Origin: JAZDLX01 sp964538455
Lineage (GTDB): Bacteria > Electryoneota > Electryoneia > Electryoneales > Electryoneaceae
Reading direction: 5' to 3'
Length of the DNA: 64,000 nucleotides
Assembly: GCA_964538455.1 (NCBI GenBank)
Contig: CAZIDZ010000003.1
Span: 62,001-126,000, forward strand
Shown: positions 42,891 through 51,678 of the stretch, piece after piece
Numbering within the stretch: the stretch's first letter is position 1
How the letters are laid out: each line of letters begins with the position of its first letter
Program-made: the position numbers and the translations under genes
Notes under the pieces: generated by a model
Told to the model about the DNA's origin: nothing
The model's database searches: none
Seen by the model: only the letters and a program-made list of their open reading frames with translations

Positions 42891-43937
42891 ATGAGTGCTA
42901 CACCGCAGGGAAAGATCGAACCACTTCCTTCCAACCGTCCGGTGCGGGTGGCAGTGATCGGCATGGGGCACGCCGCCCAGCTGATTCATCTACCGATCCT
43001 CACGGAAATGGAGTCCGTGGAGCTCGTCGCACTCGCGGATCTCGAGGGGTACAAGCTCGCCAAGGTCGCCGACCGCTACAAGGTCCCCGGTTACGTTGAC
43101 AGCGAGGTCCTGCTCCAGAAGCAGCAGCCAGACGTCGTCTACGTCTGCGCTCCCACGATCAACCATTTGCCGCTGGCGTTGACGGCGCTGCAGGCCGGCT
43201 CACACGTCATCGTGGAAAAACCGGTCGCGAGAACGCTCGAGGAATCGCGCCGCCTGCAGGAAGCCGCCCACTCGGCGGGGAAGCACGTTTTCGTCGCCAT
43301 GAACCAGCGCTTCCGCCAGGATGTGGAAGTCCTGCGGAATTTCCTGCTCTCGGGAGAGCTCGGCGACATCTGGAGGGTGCGCACCGGCTGGCTCAAGCGG
43401 TTCGGCGCCTGGGACCGCAGCCCCTGGCTGGACAAGAAAAGCATCAGCGGTGGGGGAGTGCTGCTCGACCTGGGGATCCAGCTGCTCGACGTGGTGCTCT
43501 ACCTGCTCGATTACCCGGTGTTGACTCGGACCGTGGCGTACATGCATCACCAGAACCTGAACAAAGAGGTGGAAGACACACTGACAACCTCGCTCACGTT
43601 CGAGAACGGCACCCTTGTCCACCTCGACTGTTCCTGGGGCATCATGGCGGAGCGAAACACCGCCTACACCTGGTTCGAGGGGACAAAAGCGTCCGCCACG
43701 CTGAATCCGCTGGTGCTGCACAAGGTGCTGCAGGACGAACTCGTCACCGTCCGGCCCGTCAAGTCGGCCGACCCCCTCGACCTCTACCAGGCTTCGTTCG
43801 AATCCCAGACTCACCATTTCATGGCTGCCCTGCGCGGCGAGCGGCCGCCGGTTTCCACGGTCGACGAAGCGGTGAAGGTGATGGAGGTCGTGGACCGGAT
43901 TTATGCAAGCGCTTCCGCCGGGAAAGAGATTTCCTGA
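42891..43937 (+). CDS. Gfo/Idh/MocA family oxidoreductase
   Basis: 348 residues. N-terminal NAD(P) Rossmann fold (RVAVIGMGHAAQLIHLPILTE, with G-x-G-x-x-A), VYVCAPTINHLPLALTALQAGSHVIVEKPVART with the family EKP motif, and C-terminal alpha/beta domain with GGGVLLDLGIQLLDVVLYLL. It would oxidise or reduce a sugar or related polyol; the substrate cannot be inferred. Its stop is 1 nt from the lnt start. Confidence 0.9.
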   Translation: MSATPQGKIEPLPSNRPVRVAVIGMGHAAQLIHLPILTEMESVELVALADLEGYKLAKVADRYKVPGYVDSEVLLQKQQPDVVYVCAPTINHLPLALTALQAGSHVIVEKPVARTLEESRRLQEAAHSAGKHVFVAMNQRFRQDVEVLRNFLLSGELGDIWRVRTGWLKRFGAWDRSPWLDKKSISGGGVLLDLGIQLLDVVLYLLDYPVLTRTVAYMHHQNLNKEVEDTLTTSLTFENGTLVHLDCSWGIMAERNTAYTWFEGTKASATLNPLVLHKVLQDELVTVRPVKSADPLDLYQASFESQTHHFMAALRGERPPVSTVDEAVKVMEVVDRIYASASAGKEIS

Positions 43938-43938
43938 G

Positions 43939-45471
43939 ATGGCTTCTCGCCGATCCCGCCTCCTCTGGGTGCTGTTCTCGGGCGTGTTGCTCGCGCTCTC
44001 GATGCCGCCCATACCCCTCGGTTTTCTCGCCTGGTTCGCGCTGATTCCGCTCCTGCTTGCATTGGAGAAAAGTGAGAGTTGGGGGGAGGGGTACCTGCTT
44101 GGATTTCTCTTCGGCGCTGTCTACCTGCTCGGCACGATTCACTGGATCGCCTGGAACACCGGCACGAACATCTTCTTTCGCCTCGCGTCGATGCTCGGCG
44201 CGGTGCTCCTGATGTCGAGCACGCTGGGGCTGTTTATCCTGCTGCACCGCCGCCTCGTTTTTTCCTGGGGGCGGATCGCACACTTCCTCTTTCCGATTGT
44301 CTGGGTGGGTTGGGAAGCGCTCTGGCACCATACCGAATTCGCCTTTCCCTGGCCGCTGCTGGCACTCTCGCAAGCGCGCTACCTCTCCGTGATTCAGCTC
44401 GCCGCGGTGGGCGGAACGGCCACGGTCGGTCTTTGGGTCGCGGCGGTCAACGGCGTGATTGCCGCGGGGCGGTCGCGGAGGTTGACCGGAGTGGTGGTTA
44501 TTCTGATGGTTGTTTCGGTCTTGATCGGCGGCTATTTCCGGCTCTTCCACCTCGACATGATCCTCGCCCGGAATCAACTGGGCAGGATTGCGCTCGTGCA
44601 GGGAAATGTCGAAGCTGCGCTGAAGTGGGATCTCGGCCCGGAGTACAGCCTCGACGCGTATCTTAACCAGACGCGCGATGTCGCCCGCCAGGATGTGGAT
44701 CTGATTGTTTGGCCGGAAACCGCGATGCCGGTGTTCGTCCAGCAGTCCACCCGGTGGAGGCGCTTTTTCCAGGCGTTCGTCGACAGCCTCGGCATCCCCC
44801 TGATCACCGGAGGGCGTTACACCGATTTCAGCGACGGCGGGCGCATACCCTACAATCCCGCTTTCTTGATCCGGCCCGGCGGCATGGGCGTGATGGAACG
44901 GTACGAAAAGGTGTACCTGGTGCCGTTCGGGGAACGGGTGCCGCTGCAGAAGCTGATCCCTGCGCTTGGACGGCTGAACCTCGGACAGGCGGAGTTCGCC
45001 CCCGGCAAAGACGCCGTGGTCTGGTCGATTACCGGACGCAGCGGAACGTTTCGGGTTGCGCCCAACATCTGCTTCGAGTCCATCTTTCCGCGGCACCTGC
45101 AACGCTCGGTGCAGCTCGGCGCCGAGGTGCAGCTGAACCTGACCAACGACGGCTGGTACATCGGCACCGCGGGAACACGCCAGCACCTGATGTTGAGCCG
45201 GATCAGCGCGGTTGAAACCGGCCGCGCCGTCGTGCGTGCTACCAACACCGGGATTTCCGCGCTGATCTCCCCTTCCGGCAGGTTTCTCAAGCTGTTGCCC
45301 GAGGGGGTGCGGGGGACGATCGCGGACGATATCCCCGTTCCCGTGAACACTCCCTTCAACATCTGGGGGTGGAGGATTGGTGATTGGGTCTTGATCCTGT
45401 CGCTGATTTGTGGAGCGTTCGCTGTTGCCTGGAGCTGGAAGCGGCGGGATCGGAACGGGGCGGAGAAATGA
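43939..45471 (+). CDS. lnt: Apolipoprotein N-acyltransferase
   Basis: 510 residues. About seven hydrophobic segments in the first 210 residues and one at the end surround a nitrilase-like domain. Catalytic Glu in LIVWPETAMPV, Lys in RYEKVYLVPFGERVP and Cys in VAPNICFESIFP are all present; LTNDGWYIGTAGTRQHLMLSRISAVETGR is conserved. Adds the third acyl chain to lipoproteins in the inner membrane, supporting a diderm envelope. The start ATG follows the previous stop directly. Confidence 0.95.
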   Translation: MASRRSRLLWVLFSGVLLALSMPPIPLGFLAWFALIPLLLALEKSESWGEGYLLGFLFGAVYLLGTIHWIAWNTGTNIFFRLASMLGAVLLMSSTLGLFILLHRRLVFSWGRIAHFLFPIVWVGWEALWHHTEFAFPWPLLALSQARYLSVIQLAAVGGTATVGLWVAAVNGVIAAGRSRRLTGVVVILMVVSVLIGGYFRLFHLDMILARNQLGRIALVQGNVEAALKWDLGPEYSLDAYLNQTRDVARQDVDLIVWPETAMPVFVQQSTRWRRFFQAFVDSLGIPLITGGRYTDFSDGGRIPYNPAFLIRPGGMGVMERYEKVYLVPFGERVPLQKLIPALGRLNLGQAEFAPGKDAVVWSITGRSGTFRVAPNICFESIFPRHLQRSVQLGAEVQLNLTNDGWYIGTAGTRQHLMLSRISAVETGRAVVRATNTGISALISPSGRFLKLLPEGVRGTIADDIPVPVNTPFNIWGWRIGDWVLILSLICGAFAVAWSWKRRDRNGAEK

Positions 45472-45749
45472 AACCGATTGGGCTCGCTGCGTTTCTGCTG
45501 GCGTTGCTGGTTTCCACGGGAACCCTGGCGCAGTCTGTCCGCCAGCAGCCGGATTCGCTCGCGGCGACCGCACAGGATACTGCGGGGATCGCGGTGGATT
45601 CGACCCTGTCTCAGCCCGTCGCCGGCGGTGGAGACCGCGTGGTAACTGCCCCACAGACGGGGCGGATCGAACGCTATCTTGTCCCGGCCCTGATTACGGT
45701 GGTGGCGGGTGTCGTCACCTGGCTTCTGTTTACAGTTCGGAGTTCCTGA
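45468..45749 (+). CDS. Small predicted exported/membrane protein, unrecognised
   Basis: 93 residues, start ATG overlapping the lnt stop (ATGA) with a cggag site. An N-terminal hydrophobic segment (IGLAAFLLALLVSTGTLAQ) reads as a signal peptide. A Gln/Asp/Thr-rich linker follows (about 22-65), and a second hydrophobic helix (YLVPALITVVAGVVTWLLFTV) sits at the C-terminus with only three residues after it, so it looks tail-anchored. The stop overlaps the next start (TGATG). I do not recognise a family; tight coupling to lnt and the BamD-like lipoprotein suggests an envelope role. Confidence 0.75.
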   Translation: MKPIGLAAFLLALLVSTGTLAQSVRQQPDSLAATAQDTAGIAVDSTLSQPVAGGGDRVVTAPQTGRIERYLVPALITVVAGVVTWLLFTVRSS

Positions 45750-46552
45750 TGCAGCGCGGATTTCGTTACCTGGCCGGCGTTCTGGTTCTGATCACCACTG
45801 CAACCCTGTTTTTCTCGGGATGCGGCGGCGCGCGGCGCTATGAAGAATTGCCGATGGACGCATCCTGGGCCAGGATCAGAAATTATTACGATCGCGAAAA
45901 GTACCTCAACGCCATCGACCGGCTCGAAGTCTTTCTCATCAACTATTCCGGCTCGGCGCTGGCTGACTCCGCACAATTCCTGCTCGCCGAGTGCCATTTC
46001 AACATCAAGGAATACATCATCTCCTCCAGCGAATACGAGAAGCTGACCCAGCAGTATCCGCAGAGTAACCTGGCGGCGGAAGCCGAGTACAAGCGGGGAG
46101 TAAGCTACTTTCGGCTCGCGCCCAAGTACGCCCTCGACCAGACGTATACGAATAAGGCGATCGAAACGCTCCAGTTGTTCATCGAAGACTACCCGGATTC
46201 TCCGTTGGTCTCCAGCGCTGAGCAGTTGATCGCCCGGGCGCGCAACAAATTGGCGCGGAAGCAGTACGCGAGTGGCCGCCTGTACCACCGCATGGGCGAA
46301 TACGCCTCCGCGCGGATCTACTACGACCTCGTGCTCGAAAATTATTACGATACCAAGTACGCCCCCGACGCCCAGTTCTACAAGGCGGTGACCTTCGAAA
46401 AAAGCAAGGACTGGCAGAACGCGATACGCGAATACCAGCTATTCCTGCAGAAATACCCGGGCAACGATATGGAAACGCGGGCGCTGGAAGGGTTGAATCG
46501 CGCCCGCAACCGCAAGATGGAAGAGGAAGAACTCGCACGGGAGAGTGGGTGA
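45749..46552 (+). CDS. BamD-like outer-membrane assembly lipoprotein
   Basis: 267 residues with signal peptide and lipobox (TATLFFSGC). TPR-like repeats fill the mature chain: DREKYLNAIDRLEVFLINYSGSALADSAQFLLAECHF, EYEKLTQQYPQSNLAAEAEYKRG and a later REYQLFLQKYPGNDMETRALEG. This is the BamD/ComL/YfiO pattern: an outer-membrane lipoprotein of the BAM complex. Overlaps the genes on both sides (TGATG and GTGA). A generic TPR lipoprotein is the alternative. Confidence 0.88.
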   Translation: MQRGFRYLAGVLVLITTATLFFSGCGGARRYEELPMDASWARIRNYYDREKYLNAIDRLEVFLINYSGSALADSAQFLLAECHFNIKEYIISSSEYEKLTQQYPQSNLAAEAEYKRGVSYFRLAPKYALDQTYTNKAIETLQLFIEDYPDSPLVSSAEQLIARARNKLARKQYASGRLYHRMGEYASARIYYDLVLENYYDTKYAPDAQFYKAVTFEKSKDWQNAIREYQLFLQKYPGNDMETRALEGLNRARNRKMEEEELARESG

Positions 46553-47169
46553 ATCCCGGCACAGGGAACAAGGCGGGCTCCTCACCGCGGACGGTGGGGC
46601 TGTTGGGGGGCACCTTCGACCCTCCCACCGTTGCCCATCTGGTCGTCGCAGACTGGGTCCGCCAGGAACTCGGTCTTGAGCAGGTCTGGTTCATCCCTGC
46701 CCACCTCAATCCACTGAAAATGGACCGTGAGATCACCTCCGATGAGCTGCGCCTTGAGATGGTCCGGGCCGCAATCGCCGGGTTCGACGCCTTTCGGGTG
46801 AAAACCCTTGAGCTGGAGCGGGGTGGTGCGAGTTTCACTATCGACACCCTGCGGACGCTGCAGCAGGACCATCCCGCCACAGCGTTCCACCTCGTTCTCG
46901 GGTCGGATGCCTTCCTGCAAATGCAGGCTTGGAAAGAAGTTGGCGAGATCTTCAAGCGCGCTGAGGTGGTTGTTGTCACCCGCCCGAAAGTCGATCTTTC
47001 CGCCGTCGCCGAAGACCTGCTCGATCGAGTGAAGTTCTTGGATATACCGGAGATAGCGATCTCTTCGACGCTTGTTCGGGAACGTGTCCGCGAGGGGTGG
47101 GATGTGCGCGCGCTCGTTCCTGGAGGAGTCGCGGAAATCATCGCCCGCCACGGCCTCTACCGTCCCTGA
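46549..47169 (+). CDS. nadD: Nicotinate-nucleotide adenylyltransferase
   Basis: 206 residues from a GTG overlapping the BamD-like stop. TVGLLGGTFDPPTVAHLVVADW carries the nucleotidyltransferase GxFDPxHxGH-like motif (here PPTVAH), with AHLNPLK, LVLGSDAFLQM and the ISSTLVRERVREG signature near the C-terminus. Converts NaMN to NaAD in NAD synthesis. Last gene before the flagellar cluster. Confidence 0.94.
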   Translation: MNPGTGNKAGSSPRTVGLLGGTFDPPTVAHLVVADWVRQELGLEQVWFIPAHLNPLKMDREITSDELRLEMVRAAIAGFDAFRVKTLELERGGASFTIDTLRTLQQDHPATAFHLVLGSDAFLQMQAWKEVGEIFKRAEVVVVTRPKVDLSAVAEDLLDRVKFLDIPEIAISSTLVRERVREGWDVRALVPGGVAEIIARHGLYRP

Positions 47170-47298
47170 TCCATCCTCTGTCCGCTCCGGGCAATTCCCT
47201 CCGCTCGGGCAGGGCAGTCTCTGCCGACAGCACCGTTCCCCGCACTGGAATAGCGCGTCTAACTGCCCTATTCACAAATTGATACCCCGTTCCACGCC

Positions 47299-47315
47299 TT
47301 GGCACGCTGGTTGCT
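47299..47315 (+). promoter_or_regulatory. Sigma-54 (-24/-12) promoter of the flgB operon
   Basis: TTGGCACG-CTGG-TTGCT: the GG at 47301-47302 and GC at 47313-47314 are separated by exactly 10 nt, an essentially perfect RpoN consensus. The flgB ATG lies 35 nt downstream, leaving room for a short leader and the gaaggag ribosome site. An enhancer-binding activator would be needed but is not in the window. Confidence 0.82.
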
Positions 47316-47349
47316 TTTCATCCCGCGAATGCTCTCGAAGGAGACCGCC

Positions 47350-47760
47350 ATGCTACGGCAGATTCTCTACTCCAATACGAATATGCCGCTCTACAAAAAC
47401 GCGCTGGACGCCTATACAGAACGCCAGCGCGCCGTGGCGTCGAACATCGCGAACGCCTCGACGCCGAAATATGAAGCGAGGCGGGTGAGCTTCGAGAAGC
47501 GGCTCAGCGAGGCCCTGGGAAGGCCGAACGAGCCGATGCAGGCTACGGACAAACACCACATGCCCCTGAAAACGGACCCGGCGAAGGTTCGGCCCCTCGT
47601 CGTCAAGGATGACCCTGCGTCACCGGCGACCGGGATCAACGGAGTCGATGTGGAACGTGAGATGGGCCGGCTGGCCACGACTCAGCTGCAATACGACATG
47701 ACAGCAAAAAGCGCCAGGTGGATCTTTGAACAGATCCGCACCCTGGCCAAGCTGCCGTAA
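47350..47760 (+). CDS. flgB: Flagellar proximal rod protein FlgB
   Basis: 136 residues. The N-terminal rod motif YKNALDAYTERQRAVASNIANASTPKYEARRVSFE and C-terminal coiled segment (ATTQLQYDMTAKSARWIFEQIR) are typical FlgB. Start at 47350 with a gaaggag site. First gene of the flagellar cluster, behind a sigma-54 promoter. Confidence 0.95.
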   Translation: MLRQILYSNTNMPLYKNALDAYTERQRAVASNIANASTPKYEARRVSFEKRLSEALGRPNEPMQATDKHHMPLKTDPAKVRPLVVKDDPASPATGINGVDVEREMGRLATTQLQYDMTAKSARWIFEQIRTLAKLP

Positions 47761-47770
47761 GGAGGCCGCG

Positions 47771-48271
47771 ATGAAGATCCGCGGAATCTTCACATCCATC
47801 GACATCAGCGCCACGGGTCTTTCCGCGCAGCGCCAGCGGATGGATGCGATAGCTGAAAACATCGCAAACGTCAATACCACTCGCACCCCCGGAGGCGGAC
47901 CCTACAAACGCCGTATTTCCGTTTTCACCGAACAACCTGCCGAAGCGACGACTCTTCACCTGCAGAAAGATCCACCGACGCGAATGACAATGGAGAGCAC
48001 GTCGCGCGGACACCTCAAGCCCTTCGAGAGGTACATGAAAGAAAGCCAGTTTTCCGGCGTCAGACGCAAAGAAATACGGGACAACACGACGCCGGAATAC
48101 TATTACGATCCCCAGCACCCGGACGCCAACGAGTTCGGGTACGTGGCGAAACCGAAAATCAACATCATCACCGAAATGGTGGATATGATCGCGGCGACAC
48201 GCAATTATGAGGCGAACGTTTCAGCCATCGAGTCGGCAAAGCAGATGGCGAAAAAGGCGATGGAGATTTAA
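47771..48271 (+). CDS. flgC: Flagellar proximal rod protein FlgC
   Basis: 166 residues with the rod/hook N-terminal signature (IDISATGLSAQRQRMDAIAENIANVNTTRTPGGGPYKRR) and C-terminal MVDMIAATRNYEANVSAIESAKQMAKKAMEI. An aaggagg site lies 5 nt upstream. Forms the proximal rod with FlgB and FliE. PDANEFGYVAKPKIN is the standard FlgC segment before the C-terminal helix. Confidence 0.96.
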   Translation: MKIRGIFTSIDISATGLSAQRQRMDAIAENIANVNTTRTPGGGPYKRRISVFTEQPAEATTLHLQKDPPTRMTMESTSRGHLKPFERYMKESQFSGVRRKEIRDNTTPEYYYDPQHPDANEFGYVAKPKINIITEMVDMIAATRNYEANVSAIESAKQMAKKAMEI

Positions 48272-48290
48272 ACTTTGATCGAGGCGATGC

Positions 48291-48680
48291 GTGCAAATTG
48301 ATCCAAAACTGGAGCGCCTGACCGCATTAATCGCACAGAAACGGGCTCAACAGCACCTCGGGCCTCAACCCGGGACTGTTGGGCGTCCGGGCAATCCACG
48401 TTTCGCCGACGCCGCAAACAGGGTTCAATTGGCCCGTGAGGGCCGTTGGACTCCAGGTCAGAGTCAAGATATACAACGAGATAAAAGAACTGATTTGGCG
48501 CGTCTCGCGTCTCTTCGCACTGCCACCCATGTACGGGCCATCTCCTCGTCTCAGGGGCCTCAACCGAGCGACCAGTTGACGCCGGTCCATGGATCGGGGC
48601 ACCTTTATGCGGAAGAGACTCCCCGGCCACTTTCAGCCAGCGCGCCGCACCTCGGACGCAACTTCGATACCTACGCCTGA
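48291..48680 (+). CDS. Unrecognised protein encoded between flgC and fliE
   Basis: 129 residues from a GTG at 48291 with a gagg site, occupying a spot where flgC and fliE are normally adjacent. It is soluble, Arg/Gln-rich, with no signal peptide, membrane helix or recognised motif; it begins MQIDPKLERLTALIAQKRAQ and ends GHLYAEETPRPL...NFDTYA. Third codon positions look less GC-biased than in the flanking flagellar genes. It is either a lineage-specific flagellar accessory protein or a degenerate insert that kept an open frame. Confidence 0.55.
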   Translation: MQIDPKLERLTALIAQKRAQQHLGPQPGTVGRPGNPRFADAANRVQLAREGRWTPGQSQDIQRDKRTDLARLASLRTATHVRAISSSQGPQPSDQLTPVHGSGHLYAEETPRPLSASAPHLGRNFDTYA

Positions 48681-48720
48681 CGAATGGGACCGGAAAGACC
48701 GGTCCCCGCAAGGAGGAGTG

Positions 48721-49029
48721 ATGGCGGATATATCGAGAATCGGACTCAGGCCCGGACAGCTCCCCAGCGAGCTGCCGAAACGCCCGGATTCCACGAAAAA
48801 GAGCGAAGGTCCGTCCTTCGGCGACACCCTGAAGGGACTCATCGGCGATGTCGACAAGATGCAGAAAACCGCCGAGGAGACGACCAAACGGATGCTCACC
48901 GGCGAAATTGAGGATGTCCATCAGGTAATGGTGGCGATGGAAGAGGCGCAAACCTCGTTCCAGCTGATGATGGAGATCCGCAATAAGATCGTCGATGCTT
49001 ACAAAGAAGTTATGCGGATGCAGGTGTAA
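48721..49029 (+). CDS. fliE: Flagellar hook-basal body protein FliE
   Basis: 102 residues from the ATG at 48721 with an aaggagg site. The FliE core is SFGDTLKGLIGDVDKMQKTAEE and the C-terminal EDVHQVMVAMEEAQTSFQLMMEIRNKIVDAYKEVMRMQV. It joins the MS ring to the rod. Three nt before fliF. Confidence 0.95.
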   Translation: MADISRIGLRPGQLPSELPKRPDSTKKSEGPSFGDTLKGLIGDVDKMQKTAEETTKRMLTGEIEDVHQVMVAMEEAQTSFQLMMEIRNKIVDAYKEVMRMQV

Positions 49030-49032
49030 ACC

Positions 49033-50649
49033 ATGGCCAACATGTTCGGAACTATCGGCGAACGTTTCGCGAACGTTTTCGCCAACATGTCCTCCAGCCA
49101 GAAGCTGACGCTGATCATTGTCGTCGTCGTCGGCCTCGCGGGGATTATCGGTGTCGTCCATTGGGCGAGCAGCCCCGATTATGTTCCCCTGTTTTCGAAT
49201 CTGCCCCCCGCGGACGCCGGCAAAATCGTCGACTGGCTCACCGACAACAAGATCCCCTACAGGCTGGAGCAGAATGGAAGTCGCATCCTCGTGCCGCGCG
49301 GAAACCAGTACGACGCCCGCATCAAACTCGCCCAGGAAGGGTTGCCCAACCAGCACAACACCGGATATGAAATCTTCGACAAGACCAACCTGGGGATGAG
49401 CGAGTTCGTGCAGAAACTCAACTTCCGTCGTGCGCTCGAAGGAGAACTTGCGCGGACCATCGAAACCCTGGACCAGGTCACCGAGGCACGCGTCCACATC
49501 GTCATCCCGGAACCGGCACTGTTCCGTGAGAAGGAAAAACCGCCCACGGCCTCCGTCGCCCTGAAATTGAACAACAAATTGACGGAAAATCAGGTTACCG
49601 GCATCAGCCACCTGATCGCCTCTTCCGTGGAGGGTCTCGAAACCGAGAACATCACCATCATCGACTCGCGCGGCAACGTGCTCACCAACCTCACCGAGAG
49701 CAATCCGATGATGGCGATGAGCACCACGCAGCTGCAGCTGAAGCAGAACATGGAGCAGAACCTCACTGACAAGGTCGGCACGATGCTGGACAGGATGCTC
49801 GGGCCGGACAAATCGATCGTCCGCGTGGCTGTCGACCTGGACTTCACCCAGAGCGAAGTCTCCAGCGAGGTCTATGACCCGGATCAAACCGCGGTGAGAT
49901 CCGAAGAGATCGTCGAAAACTCCCGGCAGCAGCAGGACCAGAACCAGGTCAATCCCGTCGACGCGACCCAGCCCCCGCTCGGACAGAGCGACGTCACAAA
50001 CGAATCCAATACGATAACCAATTACGAAGTCTCGAAAACGACTACGAACACTTCGACGCAGGGAGGCGGGCTCAAGCGCATCTCTGCCTCGGTGGTCGTC
50101 GATGGCGTCTATGAACCCGCGACGACGGCGGGAGGCGGTCAGGGAGAGCTGCAATACCGGGACCGCACTCCCCAGGAATTGGACGCCATCCGGAATGTCG
50201 TCCAGGGGGCGCTCGGATTCGATGAAAACCGCGGCGACCAGATCTCGGTGATCACGATGGCCTTCCAGGAGCCCGCGGATGTGATCCCCAAACCTTCCCT
50301 CTGGGAATGGCTGCGCACCAACGGGATGAGCATCCTGCGCAACGTGCTGCTCGGTGGCGCGGTCCTCGGCCTGCTGTTCTACCTGCGCAACCTGCTGCAG
50401 CGGACCGGTCAGGCGGCCCGGGAATCCTGGGAGCGGCGTTTGGCCGCCCTCCCGACCGGCCGTGGCGCCCTGCCGGGCGCAATCGGCGGAGTAGAGGAGC
50501 GCCTCGCTTTGCCCGACATCGACAGTGAGCTGCCGCCCGAGGTGATGGAGGCGAATCAGCTTCAGGAACAAATCATCGACTTCGCAACGGAAAAACCGGA
50601 GGTGGCCGCACGTCTGTTGAAGACGTGGCTGGTGGAAACGCCGAGCTAA
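49033..50649 (+). CDS. fliF: Flagellar MS-ring protein FliF
   Basis: 538 residues. First transmembrane segment LTLIIVVVVGLAGIIGVVHW (about 20-40), then the YscJ-like ring-building domain (YVPLFSNLPPADAGKIVDWL ... GMSEFVQKLNFRRALEGELARTIE), FliF C domain, second transmembrane segment (about 425-445, NVLLGGAVLGLLFYL) and a C-terminal acidic tail QLQEQIIDFATEKPEVAARLLKTWL that binds FliG. Slightly Gln/Asn-rich linker at about 290-330. Confidence 0.96.
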   Translation: MANMFGTIGERFANVFANMSSSQKLTLIIVVVVGLAGIIGVVHWASSPDYVPLFSNLPPADAGKIVDWLTDNKIPYRLEQNGSRILVPRGNQYDARIKLAQEGLPNQHNTGYEIFDKTNLGMSEFVQKLNFRRALEGELARTIETLDQVTEARVHIVIPEPALFREKEKPPTASVALKLNNKLTENQVTGISHLIASSVEGLETENITIIDSRGNVLTNLTESNPMMAMSTTQLQLKQNMEQNLTDKVGTMLDRMLGPDKSIVRVAVDLDFTQSEVSSEVYDPDQTAVRSEEIVENSRQQQDQNQVNPVDATQPPLGQSDVTNESNTITNYEVSKTTTNTSTQGGGLKRISASVVVDGVYEPATTAGGGQGELQYRDRTPQELDAIRNVVQGALGFDENRGDQISVITMAFQEPADVIPKPSLWEWLRTNGMSILRNVLLGGAVLGLLFYLRNLLQRTGQAARESWERRLAALPTGRGALPGAIGGVEERLALPDIDSELPPEVMEANQLQEQIIDFATEKPEVAARLLKTWLVETPS

Positions 50650-50659
50650 GGAGCTGACA

Positions 50660-51676
50660 GTGAACAGAGCAAAATCGTCAGTAGAGAAAATGCCGGGGAT
50701 GAAAAAGGCTGCGATCTTCATGGTCGCCCTCGGCACCCAGCCTTCGGCGGAGATCTACAAGTATCTTTCCGAGGCGGAAGTCGAACGTCTGACCCGCGAA
50801 ATCGCGAGGCTCGAGGGCGTGCCCAGCAGCGTCCTGCACGAGGTGAATCAGGAATTCCACCAGATGATCCTCGCCCAGCAGTACATCGCCGCGGGCGGCC
50901 TCAATTACGCCCAGGAAGTGCTCGAGGCGGCGCTCGGCGAAGCCAAGGCGCTGGAGATCATCAAACGCGTCCAGCGCGCCCTCCAGGTCAAGGGATTCAA
51001 CGTGCTGCAGAACGTCGATACGAACCAGCTGCTCGCGTTCCTGCAGAAAGAGCACCCGCAGACGATCGCTCTCGTGCTCACCCAGTTGAACCCGGTGCAG
51101 GCGGCGAACGTGCTCACCGATCTCTCTCCCCAATTGCAGGTGGACGTGATGTACCGCCTCGCCCAGATGGAGAGGGTCAGCCCGGAAACGATCAACGCCG
51201 TCGAGCGCGTGCTCGAATCCCGCATCGACTTCACCAGCAGCGCGAGCAAACTGGGCGGCATTCAGACCGCCGCGGACATCCTCAACCTCGTCGGCCAGCG
51301 ATTCGAAAAGAACATCCTCGCCGGCATCGCAAAGGAAAATCCGGATCTCGCGGCCGAAATCAAGAACCTGATGTTCGTGTTCGAGGACATGATCAATCTC
51401 GACGACCGGTCGATTCAGAAGGTCCTGCGCGAGGTGGACAACAAGGAGCTGGCTTTGGGCCTGAAGGCCGCCAGCGAAGAGCTCAAGTCGAAAATCCTTG
51501 CCAATATGTCCCGCCGCGCCGCGGAGATGGTCGAAGAAGAGTTGTCCTACATGGGTCCTGTGCGGCTGCGTGAGGTCGAGGAGGTGCAGCAGCGGATCAT
51601 CGATGTTATCCGCCGCCTCGAGGATGAAGGCCAGATCGTCATTGGCCACGGCGCTGCGGAGGAGCAGATGGTGTAG
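50660..51676 (+). CDS. fliG: Flagellar motor switch protein FliG
   Basis: 338 residues from a GTG with a taaggag site. KKAAIFMVALGTQPSAEIYKYLSEAEVERL is the N-terminal FliF-binding domain. EHPQTIALVLTQLNPVQAANVLTDLSP is the middle-domain EHPQ motif and the C-terminal domain has the charged torque helix (DDRSIQKVLREVDNKELALGLKAASEELKSKI). Couples stator to rotor and sets rotation direction with FliM/FliN. Confidence 0.97.
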   Translation: MNRAKSSVEKMPGMKKAAIFMVALGTQPSAEIYKYLSEAEVERLTREIARLEGVPSSVLHEVNQEFHQMILAQQYIAAGGLNYAQEVLEAALGEAKALEIIKRVQRALQVKGFNVLQNVDTNQLLAFLQKEHPQTIALVLTQLNPVQAANVLTDLSPQLQVDVMYRLAQMERVSPETINAVERVLESRIDFTSSASKLGGIQTAADILNLVGQRFEKNILAGIAKENPDLAAEIKNLMFVFEDMINLDDRSIQKVLREVDNKELALGLKAASEELKSKILANMSRRAAEMVEEELSYMGPVRLREVEEVQQRIIDVIRRLEDEGQIVIGHGAAEEQMV

Positions 51677-51678
51677 CG

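Noticed and set aside
43819..45654. 611-residue minus-strand open frame
   Set aside because: Shadow of lnt, extremely Arg/Pro/Glu-biased and without known features.
48268..50736. 822-residue open frame on the minus strand
   Set aside because: It is antisense to flgC-end, the orphan, fliE, fliF and fliG starts, with Asp/His/Val-rich mirror composition and no domain; plus-strand genes are certain.
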